Translations under genes and position numbers: made by a program | Shown here: piece by piece, positions 23,788 through 34,299 of the stretch | How positions within the stretch are numbered: position 1 is the stretch's first letter | How the letters are laid out: every line of letters starts with the position of its first letter | Assembly (NCBI GenBank): GCA_011947345.1 | Contig: JAAVTG010000235.1 | Span: 25,341 to 89,340, forward strand | Direction of reading: 5' to 3' | Length of the DNA: 64,000 bases | Origin: Phytophthora quininea | Taxonomy: Eukaryota; Oomycota; Peronosporomycetes; Peronosporales; Peronosporaceae | The notes under the pieces: model-generated | What the model was told of the DNA's origin: nothing | The model's input: only the letters and a program-made list of their open reading frames with translations | Database searches by the model: none

Positions 23788-26583
23788 ATGCCCGCGACGC
23801 GGCTGATCGACTACTTCGTCGAGGTCGTGGCGGAGCCCGCCGGTGCGCTGGGATAGAGCTCTAGTTCTTGTATCTCTGTTGCCTGATGGCGTTTGTTATC
23901 GTCCGCGCAGACGCATCCCAGCAGAGCGACGGCTTCGAGAGGAAGGTGGTGACGCGTATCCCCCAAAGGACCACGAGGACTTCCCGCTGCCCGACGGAGT
24001 GCCCTACGTACGTACGTGGGTAGCTGCGACCATAATTGCCTTGAACTGATGGACTTTCGGTGGTGGTGGCTGGACAGTTTTGCATTCCAGAGAGCGTGGC
24101 GTTCTTCGAGCCGACCGTGTTCGAGCGCAAACCGACGTTCTTCTCCTTCATATTGACTGGAGGCGACGGCGCTCGAGCCTACGGATTCGCGTTGCATCTC
24201 TTCGAGAAGTGCTTTACAGTTGGTGCGGCTGACTCATGACTCCCAGCGCTGCTTATCAGTACCACCCAGTCATCGGCTGACGTGTCCGTGCTCGTAGAAT
24301 CCAACTGGAGGCCACGAGTGCTATGCTTGATCTCGCACCACCCGTTCTTTTCACTTTTCAAGGAAGTTGTGAGGTAGTTCGTTGTGAAGATACTCGTCTG
24401 ACTTAAAGAGCCATTCTAACGGATATCCCGTGTTTGCTTTGTAGTTGGACGTATCGAGGCCGCTTCCTAAAGACGAAAGGTTCACGTGTGCGGGAAAAAT
24501 TGCGCACGCATCGGAGAACTGCAGCTGGTTTCTTTCACCGAGATATGGATCAACCCGGAAGCAGTTGAATAGACCTTATGTCGACGCTTCCACCCGAAAC
24601 TCCTATCCTACTTGGGAAGATGCCGAAGATAATAATCTTCATAGTGACACCAGCGGCCAGTATTACCGGATCCTCTCTCAGCTTCTTCGATATGCTGCCC
24701 GGCCAGCTCCAGGTAAAGTTTTGGATATCCGGATACACGAGCAAGACATTTTCCGCTACCGAGTTCCTCGAGGGAAAGCTTCACACCTAGACGATTATTG
24801 CTTCCAGATGCTGTTCCAGTGTTTGAGTCTGAGGAACGTGGTTTACGTGGTTAATTGCCTTCTCCTTGAGCAGCGCGTGTTGGTTCATTCAAGTGTACGA
24901 GCACCATCTTTTTTCTTCCGCTTGTTTTATTTATCTACTCATGTTGCCAAACAATTGGACTGTGTGCATTTGTGTTTAGCATCAAGGTCTCCTAACGCCA
25001 ATTTGCGAGGCATTATGCACGTTGCTGTTTCCATTTATGTGGGAGCATGTCTTTATTCCGTTTCTACCGGTGGAGCTGATCGAGTATCTACAGGTGCACT
25101 TTGACATGTGTTTGTGTGTGTGTGCCAAACTTACATTTTCTGCGTTTTTACCTGGTTGTATAGGCTCCAGTCCCGTATTTCATTGGGCTACAAACGAGCT
25201 CGTTAGCTACTCGGGTGGGCGCCGAAATGTTTGCGTCGTGCGTTGTTGTACATCTCGACAAGGATAAGGTTGTGTCCCCAATTATTTCGCGAGTTGATGG
25301 TTACCCTGTGGACTTTGCGCTACCACGTCTGCCGTCTGGAGAAGTGGCCGGTCTCCTTTCAATGCTTGAAAATGTGATTCCAAATCCAGTTGGCTGTGTG
25401 CCATACACACACAGGTATGAACATTCATCCCCGCACAGTACAGTTAACGAGGTCGAGTTGACCTTCGGTGAGGGCCCGGTAGGTTTTGGAGAGCTGCTGC
25501 CATAAAGGTGTGATCTAACGTTTGCCAAATTTCCTTTTGTTCGATTAGCTTGGAATCACTTTCGAGTCTACACATTTACGCCTTCTAGCAGCTAGTAACT
25601 TCGAGCCTGTTCGACAGTTAGGCGGGTCCGCCGTCGTCAAGGCTTTACCTAAACTTCACGATGGGTTCGCCGGCCCAGCAGAGCGATCAGGGATGATTTC
25701 CGCTGGGAGCTATCTTATCGGTATCAATGGCAAATCCACGATGGATTTGAGTTTTGAGGAGACCATCGACTATTTGCGCACGGCGGGGCGGCCGATCCGC
25801 TTGCGTTTTCTGAACGCAATTCTGCCTTACGAGAACGCATGCGAGTTTGCCGAGCGATTGCAAGCCTTATCATTAGTGTCAGCGTTGCAGACTGTACACG
25901 AAAATCGGCTGCTGTCGTGGGTGGATACATTACGCGGTGCCTTTGCCGTCATGTTCGCGAGCATTTTCTGCGACTATGAGCAGTATATTAATGTCGAGCG
26001 TCGAGAATCGTGCAACTCCCAGTACAAGCTCCCAGGACCTGACGAATATGGGCGCTCGCGACGCCGCTCGTCGGCTCTTGCGTTGTGCGTGCAGTTTGAT
26101 TACAGCGCGTTTTGTAGTGCGGTCCCCGCGCACCAGAGGTTTCTGAGTGAGTTCACCCAGACACAATCCTTTGCAGGATTTATCAACGGAATTGTGTTGG
26201 GCTCTTCAGTTGCCTGCGAGCGTGGAGCTTTGGAGCTTTTTAACGAGTGCGCACACCTTGCTCGCGAGTCGAATAATGCAGGCCCAGCTATCATGATTCT
26301 GTTCGAGCGGGACAGGTCGCCAACAGAGTCAACAGTGCTGGATTTGCCTTCAGCAAGTGGATGCCGGTACACTTCACGCACGAACTCTGGACAACATCGT
26401 GCTGCCTCTCACGAAAAAGACATTGACTCGAGCTCCAGCCTCCATCATACTAGCGCAAACTCCACTGGCAATTCGATGCCAACTGAATCACCACTTTCGT
26501 TTCCACCCTCGGCACAGGGGAAAATGGACTCACTGCAACAAACCGCCTCGAAATCACCTCAACAAGACGAACTCGAGGAATAA
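23788..26583 (+). CDS. DENN-domain protein with internal PDZ domain
   Basis: Likely Rab-GEF-type membrane traffic regulator. Exons by splice motif and phase: 23788-23842, 23911-24007, 24078-24222, 24298-24368, 24445-24892, 24987-25093, 25164-25478, 25549-26583; introns 68-94 bp. Start MPATRLIDYFVEVVAEP. uDENN: KDHEDFPLPDGVPYFCIPES, FFSFILTGGDG, RVLCLISHHPFFSLFKEV. cDENN: LFQCLSLRNVVYVVNCLLLE, WEHVFIPFLPVELIEYLQ, APVPYFIGL. PDZ: GPLGITFE, then GMISAGSYLIGINGKSTMDL. dDENN: LRGAFAVMFASIFCDYEQYI and RFLSEFTQTQSFAGFING. The PDZ lies between cDENN and dDENN. Exon 2 lacks one base (GCGTAT at 23955-23960, probably T lost) and without it the frame breaks. Its 3' end is 49 bp from the right duplication arm. 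Confidence 0.83.
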
Positions 26584-26590
26584 TATGAAT

Positions 26591-28070
26591 TTATATCATG
26601 CAGATTGAATGATGCTCTTGCTGCCTCAAAAGCTTCTCGCGCTGACGAACGACGTCCCGCCCACTCCCGGACTGCTGCTTCTTCTCGTCGCCAGCGGCAC
26701 TGCTGGACAGGCTAAGCATGGCCTGACGCTTTGAACCGCGACAGCGGGGCTTCGACGACACCCGGTACTTCCACGACAAGCCCGACGTCGACCGAGACTG
26801 CCACAGCTGATACACGGCCATAATGGCGATGAACGAGAGCACGTTCAGCAGCACGCCGAACACCAGCTGCGAAGAGGACACGAGCTGCCACCACGAGCCT
26901 ACGCCAGACAGCAACGTCTCGACCAAAGACGACGAGCCTGAAGCACACCCTTCCGCGCCACACGCTGCCGAGGCTTCGTGCAGCACGCGGCCGACACTGC
27001 GCACGTTGCCCGCGTCGGCAGCACCGCCGTCGTAGTCCGCGAACACTGTGATGCCGAACACCGACGCGCACACAGCCATGCTGGCCGTCGACAGAGTAGA
27101 TGTTACAGCGCGTTGCTTGCCTGGTCTCGTCAGGGAGAGGTCTGCGCATGTATCGAGCCCTTCAGCGTCGACGTCCATCTTCTGGCCGCTCTCCAGCACG
27201 CTCAGCGTCACGCAGCTCTCGTCCAGCGGCGGGAGCGACGCAATCGCGGTCAACTGGCTGTTCGAAGAACCCGCCGGCTCTTGCTTGAAGCCCGTCACCA
27301 GCGACCGCAGGAACGCGTTCTGGTCGTGAAGCGACTTGTTTTCGGCGCGCAGGCCAGCAATGGTCGTCTGCAGCTCCTGCTGCTGCTTCGTGAGCTCCTC
27401 CACTTCGGCGGATAGGAGCTCAGCTGGGCTTTGCGGCGCAGGCGGCTCTTGTTGGCGCTCTCGCGGTTCTTCATCTGCCGGATCTCGCGCTTGGATTTTT
27501 GGTGGTGGCCTCATTGCCGTTGGCGGTGGCAATGGTTGCTCCAGTAGACGTAACCCCAGGCAAAACCTGTGGGAACGGCCGCTTCTGGTTGGCGTTGAGC
27601 GGTGGGAAGTAGGCCACCGGCAGTGCGTACGGCAGCGCACCGGGGAAGGGCGTATGTGTTGGCTGCGTCAGCGCCTTGCTAATATTCTGCTTGGTTGGGG
27701 TCGAGTAGGCTGAGGAGGGAGGTGCTAGTGTGTTCCGTGCTGCGGCGACGCTCTTGGTGCTGCTGGGTCGGGGCGCCAGCAGCTTCTGCTCGCTGGACAA
27801 GGGCGAGTGCGCCGCGTCCATCTCCGGGCGGTGGCCGTGCATCTGCTGCACCGACTGCGGTGGCGGAGAGCTCGCCTCGGCGTCCGTGCTGCCGCCGTCC
27901 GTGCTCACGGGGCTGCTGGGGTCGCTGCTATGGCCAGCGCTGACCTCCCGCTGTTCGGCGGGCGACAGCAGCGTGCCGTCCGGGTCAAAGTCCAGCAGCG
28001 GCAGCGCGAAGGCGTCCGCCTCCTGGAACAGCAGGTCGCTCGCCAGAAAGTCCTCGGCCGCCCGGTCCAT
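26591..28070 (-). CDS. bZIP transcription factor, right copy (truncated, frameshifted)
   Basis: Inverted copy of the bZIP gene starting MDRAAEDF at 28070. One base is missing in the G run at about 27414 relative to the left copy, between the basic region and the zipper, so the DNA-binding and dimerisation parts are in different frames. The C-terminus departs from the left copy at 26632 and ends in a short unrelated tail (LLRQQEHHSICMI). The hydrophobic segments are unchanged. If the indel is real this copy cannot make a working bZIP. Confidence 0.8.
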
Positions 28071-28218
28071 CGCTCGCTCGCTTCCTGTAAGCAATACTCG
28101 GCAAAATGGCAAGTGGCCGGCGGCAAAGCCAGGGCGCCATAGTCGGCGTCAGTTTGAGCTGGCAGACGCGGATTGGTGGAGCGACGCGTGTATAGTTGTC
28201 GTATACCCATGAGTATAC

Positions 28219-29221
28219 TCACTTCAACACGGGCCGCTTGCCGCTCGCCGCCGCCGTGAAGCCCGCACCGCTGAGCTGACCGGCGTCCGAGACCACGATG
28301 GGGGCGAGTGGTCGACCTGAGGCCGAGCCCTGCGCCTCGAACGCCGCCAGATGCGGCAGGTCCTCGCGCAGCACCTGCCCCAGCACCACGTGCTTGCCGT
28401 CCAGCCAGCTCAGCTGTGGACAGACAGAGAATGAGTCAGCCAGGATCGCAGCCTGCGAGGTACAGCAGCAGCACACACCGCGCCGAAGCAGATGAAGAAC
28501 TGCGAGCGGTTGCTCGAGTTCTGGTGCGCCATGGCCACGGCCCCCGCCTGGTGCTGCTCGCAGTCCACAATCAGTCAGTCAGTCAGTGCTCAAGGCTCCG
28601 CCAAGGATGAGGTCACAGTGAACCTTGTAGAGGAAGCTCTGCGTTGGCCAAGCAAACAACAAACGTTGTGTGTGAGGTGCCTGCATAGGTGTGGTCCAAC
28701 CCCACCACAACGCACCTCGTCCTCGAACGTCGTGCCGAGCACCGCTGCACCTCCCGCGCCGTTGCCTGGATCTCCGTCGGACAAGACAGTGTATTCTGCA
28801 TGAGTAGCCGATAGCCGACACAGCCAAAGCAGCAGCAATCGCAATCGAGCTGCGCACCGTGGGTAATGTCGCCACCCTGCATCATGAAACCGGGGACCAC
28901 GCGGTGGAAGCGCGTGGTCTTGTACCACAGCGCCTTCACCTTGCCTTTGCCTCGAATCTCGCCTGCCGTCAGAGTCCGAGTCAGTCGAGAATGGCGACAT
29001 TGCAGAACGAATTAAGCTGGAGCCCCACCGGTGCATAGCAGACGGAAGTTGTCGGCGGTCATCGGAAGCTCCTCGTGGAAGAGCTGCGGGCCCAACGGGT
29101 CGGTGAGTGCTCAGGCTAACACGTTAGCCCTGTGCGTCCAAATGCCCCACCTCGATGTGCAATCGCCGCGGAGGCGACTCGCCCACGCACAAGTCCAGGT
29201 ATACCAGTGGCGGCCCGCCAT
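28219..29221 (-). CDS. Cyclophilin-type peptidyl-prolyl isomerase, right copy
   Basis: Second copy, in the inverted arm, with the same seven-exon layout (last exon ends at 28219). Exon 4 here is in frame and reads GNGAGGAAVLGTTFEDE, the expected cyclophilin block, so this is the copy able to encode the full protein. The N-terminal frame problem next to the candidate ATG (29219-29221) is shared with the left copy. No signal peptide or membrane segment is visible, so a cytosolic or nuclear protein is likely. Confidence 0.82.
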
Positions 29222-29339
29222 CTGTCCCGAGGGGAACTCGTCCTTTGTCTTCGCTCGCGCGTTCACCGCCATGGACACCCGCCAGTTCTTGTTGGAAGGC
29301 GCAACTATTTCGAGCAGTTTTACGATAGTACGGAGAACC

Positions 29340-29539
29340 ATGTCGGCCAATGCTAGACAGCAGCAGCAGGAGGACATCGAGGTGCGTCTTCTCGACAGGC
29401 TTTCGCTGTCGTGCCAAGTACGATGGAGCTGTCCGCGCGCTAATTTATTTGTGATGGCAGCGCCTTGTGAAATGCCGACTGCGCTCCGAGATCGAGGCCC
29501 GCAAGGCCGTGGACAGCACGATGAAGCGGGCGGTGCAGG
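29340..29539 (+). pseudogene. Duplicated 5' end of the coiled-coil gene
   Basis: Copy of exon 1 (MSANARQQQQEDIE), its intron, and the start of exon 2 of the coiled-coil gene, carried by the right arm. It ends at the duplication breakpoint (shared up to GGGCGGTGCAGG), after which the sequence is unrelated. It has one Q for E change and a V to M change versus the left copy. Confidence 0.75.
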
Positions 29540-29694
29540 CACGCCGAGCAACAACGAAGAAGAGTGCGACCGATGGGTTATGTCCACTTATACTCCATTG
29601 ACTCGATATCTCCAATACTACTCAGCACCTCCATCGCATCCTCAACCAGCAGCACAACCTGGCGGCCTTCCACTTGCCACTTGTTCACTAAATC

Positions 29695-32473
29695 CTAGCC
29701 CCGTGCAGAAGCTGCCGGTATTACCAAAGTCTCGGCGGCGGCTTCTGTTGCAGCAGAATCCGTGCACACGACCATTGTAAGCGCCAAAGAATTGTTCTGC
29801 CCAGCCGAGTCTTCGCAAATTTCCATCGGCACCGTGGCTTGTTTGGTTGACACGACCACTTCATTGTTTCCTGATAGCAGAACTCCGCCGTTTCGAGTAG
29901 GCTTTGTAGCCACGCTTGGTTTTACATCCATATCAGTCGCTTCATTTAGGAACTTGTCTGTTGTTGTGCTGGTCGCGTAAACTGAGCCCCCTTGCTGTTT
30001 TGCCAGGGCTGAGCACAGAATCAATACCAGCGTCCACCGGCAAGATGCCGCCGACCCGCACCATAGTTGAAGAACGCAGAGTATCTTGCATGCAACCTGC
30101 ACTCACTACCTTCTTTGATGCTCGTTTCCGAGACTTCCCTTTTTTGTGAGCTGCTTTGTTGTGAGACCTTCGAACCTCATCGTCATAGCGAGAGTTGAGA
30201 TAACGCGTGCGCTTTCCAGCTACACGCACCTCGCGCCATTCTTCCTGTCTCTGAAGCTGCTCTTGGAATCTGCGCCAGATTTTTGCCGCTTGGTAGCGCA
30301 TGAAATCCCGCCTGCAAAATATCACCACAGTGTTATTCTCCATGCGAGGGTAGCTGTTTATCGTAGGCTCCATTGCCGCCGAAGTCAGCGAACCAGTAGC
30401 TGCGGGCTCGTTAGTCTCGATTGGGATTTTCTGTGACCGTCGTATTTTCAGTTTAGGCCTCGACTTCGGCTCAGTACTATCTCGATGTCCGCGCAAGCCC
30501 ACCTCGACCAAACGCCCAGGTATTTCCTTTTGAGTGAATCACTAGGTGACTGCTGATCCCATAAGGATCCATCCAGTAAAGAGGTCTGCACACTCGTTCC
30601 ATCATTGTAACTGGAGTGTTGGGCCAATTTGATGCTTTCGAGGTGTGGTTCCATCTTAATATACCTTTGGGAAAGCTCGCACATTGGTTTAATTGGGACA
30701 GCAGAGGTAGCTCTGGTAGATTGATCCAGTGTAGCCACAGTTGAATGTAGCGACGGCAGATCGCTCGGGTTGGTCGTCACAGGCATTTTCTCGATTTCCA
30801 CAGAATCCCTCTTTTTCTTGCACGACACTCGCGTCTTTTTAGTTTGAGTTGATGCACTAGCAGGATCTCGGTCGGCAGACTTATGGATGGATGACCGCGT
30901 GCTGAGCACCGATAACCGTGGCTGTGACGACACAGAAATCCACGGGATTGGTTGTTTTGTGCTAGTGAAGCCAGCAGCTTGATGCACGTCTTGAGTAGCG
31001 CTAGACCAGCGGATGGGCTGATACTCCATGCTGGGTAAACCACTTGGTTGATTTTGCCCCATGGTAGGGTTGAGTGGTTGTTGGGAAAACACTGGCCTTC
31101 GGTTTTTGACCGGTGCTCTCTTTCTTGGGGTCTTTCGCTTGGGCGGCGGCCGTATTTTTTGCCGCCTTTAGATCGCTTCCTCGCAGGACCGACGACACTA
31201 TTATCGGGAACGATATCATCACCAGCCAGGATATCTCGCATACTCAGACGCCTAGTTGGCGCAGCCAAGGACATTCCAGGCACAACGACAGCGCCTGTCG
31301 GCAGAATCGGTGGCCGTGGTTGGAGCTCTAGTCGCGCCTGTATGTGCTGCTGGTGTGGCTGCTGCCGTGGCTGCCGTACAAGCGAGTAATGCACTTGTTG
31401 TTGCGGCGGGAGTGTTTGCCGTTGTATGTGTAACTCCATCTGTGTCTGCTGTTGGGACTCCATTGAAATCGAACCATGGCCCTGCGTACAAGAGAAACCC
31501 CGCTCGCTGCTGACTGCGTTTCGGCCCGAAGATATGTGCCTGCCAATTGAGTCCAAAACTCTTGATCAGGGACGAAAGAGGTAGCTTGCGTGAACGCTGC
31601 ATCTTCTGAATCGCTACCATTACTTTGTCGGGAGGTGGGAGGCTGCGCATTTGCTGTGTAAACATTGGCGTGGCCTGCTCCTGGAACGACTGTGCTGGTG
31701 AAGTCGCTGTCTCATTGTATGATACTGTCCAGGAACGCGACGCGTTCCTGGAAAATCTCTGAGAGGACTGTGCTTGGTAATTTGCCAACAGCCCCCAGCC
31801 CACCTGCTGCGCGAACATCCCTCCAATGGTACTCATTGATCCTGCGTCCACCCTTGCCTCGTACGGCTGTACAGTAGGATGCAAACTGGTTTGAAGTGGC
31901 TGGTAAAAGCCACTGCTCGTCATCATCGTGCTGTGTCTTAGCTGGTGCTGTAGATTCCTGTTGTCATGGAAGCTTGGTGTTCCCAAAGACGTAGAAGGGG
32001 GTCTGGGTGCGTCATTATTCCACATGGGCAGCCCCTGGTGCGGGTTCTTGTTGTCACGGAAACTTAGGTTTACTCTAGTCGTCGCTGGAGGATTGTTCAT
32101 GTTGCAGCTCCACGCTGTCGGATGGGAATCATTGGTCCTTGGCTGGTGCTGAGGCTCGGTCCTGCGCGCCTGATGCCTCGGAGGCTGCTGCTGCTGTTGC
32201 ACCCACGCACTACTCGATGTCGTAGGCGACCGCATCGCCTGAAACAGAGTCATCGCCGCCACCTGCTCCTGTCGCGTCCTCACAGGCGCAGTACCGTTCG
32301 CGGGACGTTCGAATTCGCTGACGCCGGCGCCATCGGACGCTCCGGGGCGAGCTGGCGGCTGTCCAGATGCCACTGCCGCTGCTGCCCCCGACGGGGGCTT
32401 TCTGGTGGAACGCGCACAGCGCGAGCGCCGTCTCCTCGTCCGTGAGCGTCGCGCCCCACGCCGGGTCGGCCAT
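29695..32473 (-). CDS. Glutamine-rich, probably nuclear protein (multiply frameshifted)
   Basis: Not assigned to a family. Start MADPAWGATLTDEETALALC at 32473. Then Gln/Ser/Pro-rich low-complexity sequence, a short helix PPPDKVMVAIQKMQRSRKLP (about 31640), a Q-rich block (QRQTLPPQQQVHYSLVRQPR), a basic NLS-like cluster (RKRSKGG, then PPPKRKTPRKRAPVKNRR), and a conserved-looking basic C-terminal block FCRRDFMRYQAAKIWRRFQ ... KRTRYLNSRYDDEVRR (about 30330-30170). It ends in a Ser/Thr-rich tail at 29695. Five one-base shifts are needed (about 32387, 31530, 31160, 30525, 30010); all sit in or beside short homopolymers. This domain style suits a chromatin or transcription cofactor, but that is inference. 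Confidence 0.6.
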
Positions 32474-32624
32474 GGGTTTGCTTCCAACAAAAATATGCAG
32501 CGGTTTTTGTCCAGTAGCAATGCGGGTAAGCTGAACGAGCAGCACAGCTGCGCAGTGGCAATTTGAGCAACACGAACACGTGCAAGCTATCCTTTCCATT
32601 GGGCTTCCTTGTCTGGTGACCACT

Positions 32625-33937
32625 CTACTCGTGTCCTAGCTCCTTGAGCGAGTGCTGAGCCGACCCGCGCCGCAGCGGCTTTTGCTGCGACTCGTGCGGC
32701 GACCAGCCGATGAGGTAGATGACCTGGAACGTGGCCGGCACTGTGCCGTCCGGGTGGGCGTACATGGACTGATAGATGGCGGCTGCTGCTAGAAGAGCGT
32801 CGCGAGTGGCAAGAGGCCCACGCGACTGCAGGGCGTGGTTTTCGCCCATGCCGCGCAAGTGCTCCATCAGCACAAAGGCGTTCGGGTAGTCCACCTGTAT
32901 GTAGTCCGTGTCCACTGGTGGTCATCACGGCTGCGTTAGCACAACTAGAGCTTGGGGTTCTTGTACAGCACGCGTACCGGTGCACAGATTGAACCCGGTG
33001 CTGGACAGGAGATTGCCAGCGTCGGCCACGTTCATGAAAGGGGAAATGTGCGCTGAAATGCCGCCCATGCGCTCCTGGTCGCCGAGAATAAAGGCGCTCC
33101 TGCCGCATGCAAGCAGACCAGCATCAGTATCATCATCACCAACTTTGGGATTGGGGTCGACATACCGCAGCTCCTGCAACGAGTCACCTCCCAGTACTGC
33201 CCCAATAAACGCGCCGTCGGGCTTGAGAGAGCCGAGGGCCTGCTGAAACGTGCTCTCGAGGTCGTTCACCCAGTGGAGGCTCAGCGAGCTCATGACCAGG
33301 TCGAAATGGTGCTTCGGAAATGGAAGGAACTCTTCATCCACCACCAGCCGTGTCGTCTCCACTGACAGGAATGAACCAGATCGTAATCAGCGACTTCAAT
33401 CAACTAGCAACAACTCGCATCGTACGCGTGGTGTTTTCCGTCTCCAAGTTGTCACGGAGCAGCAAGTTCTCTAGCCATAGCAAACCTTGTCAAGCTTTCT
33501 CGCGCAAGCCACCAACAGGCCCAGTGACTCACCGGCCGAATCGCACTGAACGAGCTTCTTGACGCTCCCCAGTCCGTCGTCCACGCTGAGGTTCTTGTAA
33601 AGGTGGCCACTCCCGCAGCCTAAGTCCAGCGCCAGCGGGAACTCGCGTTCGATATCCTGCCCCCACGCAGTAGCCGCCTCCAGTCAGCTCGGCCCTTCTT
33701 TCACTAACGCTCTCCGCACGTACCTCTAGTCGGTCAATGAGGCGGCGAGCGACTTCGTCCTTGAGGTACTCGTACTCGTCGCTGTTCTGCAGCAGTGCGA
33801 TGTTGTTGCGCTGTTGCCTCTTGACGGCTGTGCACAGCGTGGCAATGGAGATCAACTCTTCCCAGTCCGCACGCCATTTACTTGATCGTACCTCGGTTAA
33901 AGATCGGCGCCATGGTGGAGAACGAGCGCCTCGCCAT
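32625..33937 (-). CDS. NDUFAF5: NDUFAF5-like methyltransferase (complex I assembly)
   Basis: SAM-dependent enzyme of the NDUFAF5 family, which hydroxylates an arginine of a complex I subunit during assembly in mitochondria. Six exons, all phase-consistent with no frameshift: 33937-33892, 33827-33724, 33656-33533, 33361-33166, 33099-32978, 32914-32625. The N-terminus MARRSFSTMAPIFNR fits a mitochondrial presequence. Seen: KRQQRNNIALLQNSDEYEYL, SAM motif I LALDLGCGSGHLYKNL, FDLVMSSLSLHWVNDL, LKPDGAFIGAVLGGDSLQEL, GGISAHISPFMNVADAGNLL, DYIQVDYPNAFVLMEHLRGM and the C-terminal IGWSPHESQQKPLRRGSA. Introns are 63-171 bp. Confidence 0.93.
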
Positions 33938-34058
33938 CGAGCGCAGCGGGCCGAGGCGGTTCTAGAGCGCCAGTAACAGTCAGCCACACAGAGGAAGAGG
34001 GGGCAGCGCCAGCAGCAGCTCACCATGTTGTGCGGCTGTCGTTGTGAGGAGCGACAAA

Positions 34059-34293
34059 GACCAGCCAGATTGATACAACAAGTATGGTTCATCAAGTAGT
34101 TAATGCTGCTCTCTCACACTCGTAGCAATGTTATTGCAGCCTTCTGTCGTCGCCTGTCGGTCTCGTCGCGCTAGTGCTTGCTCGGTCTGCCACGCCACGG
34201 CGCGCTGTCTCTGAAGATCGGGATGAAGTTGTTGATGGCGTCGCGTTGATTCTGCACGATGCACTCGCAGATCTACACCAGGTTACGCACCTC
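34059..34293 (-). pseudogene. Duplicated 3' fragment of the V-ATPase subunit d gene
   Basis: About 235 bp nearly identical to 57145-57379, covering most of the last coding exon and 3' flank of the V-ATPase d gene. Both are in the same orientation. The Trp codon of NLVWICEC is TAG here, an internal stop; homology ends mid-exon at about 34293. The intron and upstream exons are absent, so it is a dead partial copy. Confidence 0.88.
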
Positions 34294-34299
34294 ATTCTC

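Larger units (their letters stand above)
26633..29539 (-). repeat. Right arm of 2.9-kb inverted duplication
   Basis: Inverted copy of 19057-21962. At 26632 the bZIP frame runs into unrelated sequence and stops within about 40 bp. At 29540 the coiled-coil gene copy ends abruptly. The spacer between arms is 21963-26632. Confidence 0.92.

Noticed and set aside
26591..27640. A single 349-residue minus-strand frame in the right duplication arm
   Set aside because: Its first 75 residues are an out-of-frame, Arg/Pro-rich reading of the bZIP gene; only the part after the 1-bp deletion is real bZIP. It was annotated as a frameshifted bZIP copy instead.
30170..30350. NF-YA (CCAAT-binding) domain in the Q-rich protein
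   Set aside because: Q-rich context and a YLxxSRxxxE/H-like string suggested it, but the spacing and the His residues typical of NF-YA are not present.
22063..34000. Calling the zinc transporter, DENN gene and Q-rich gene pseudogenes
   Set aside because: Their breaks are all single-base and in homopolymers, with no supporting nonsense mutations; read error is as likely.
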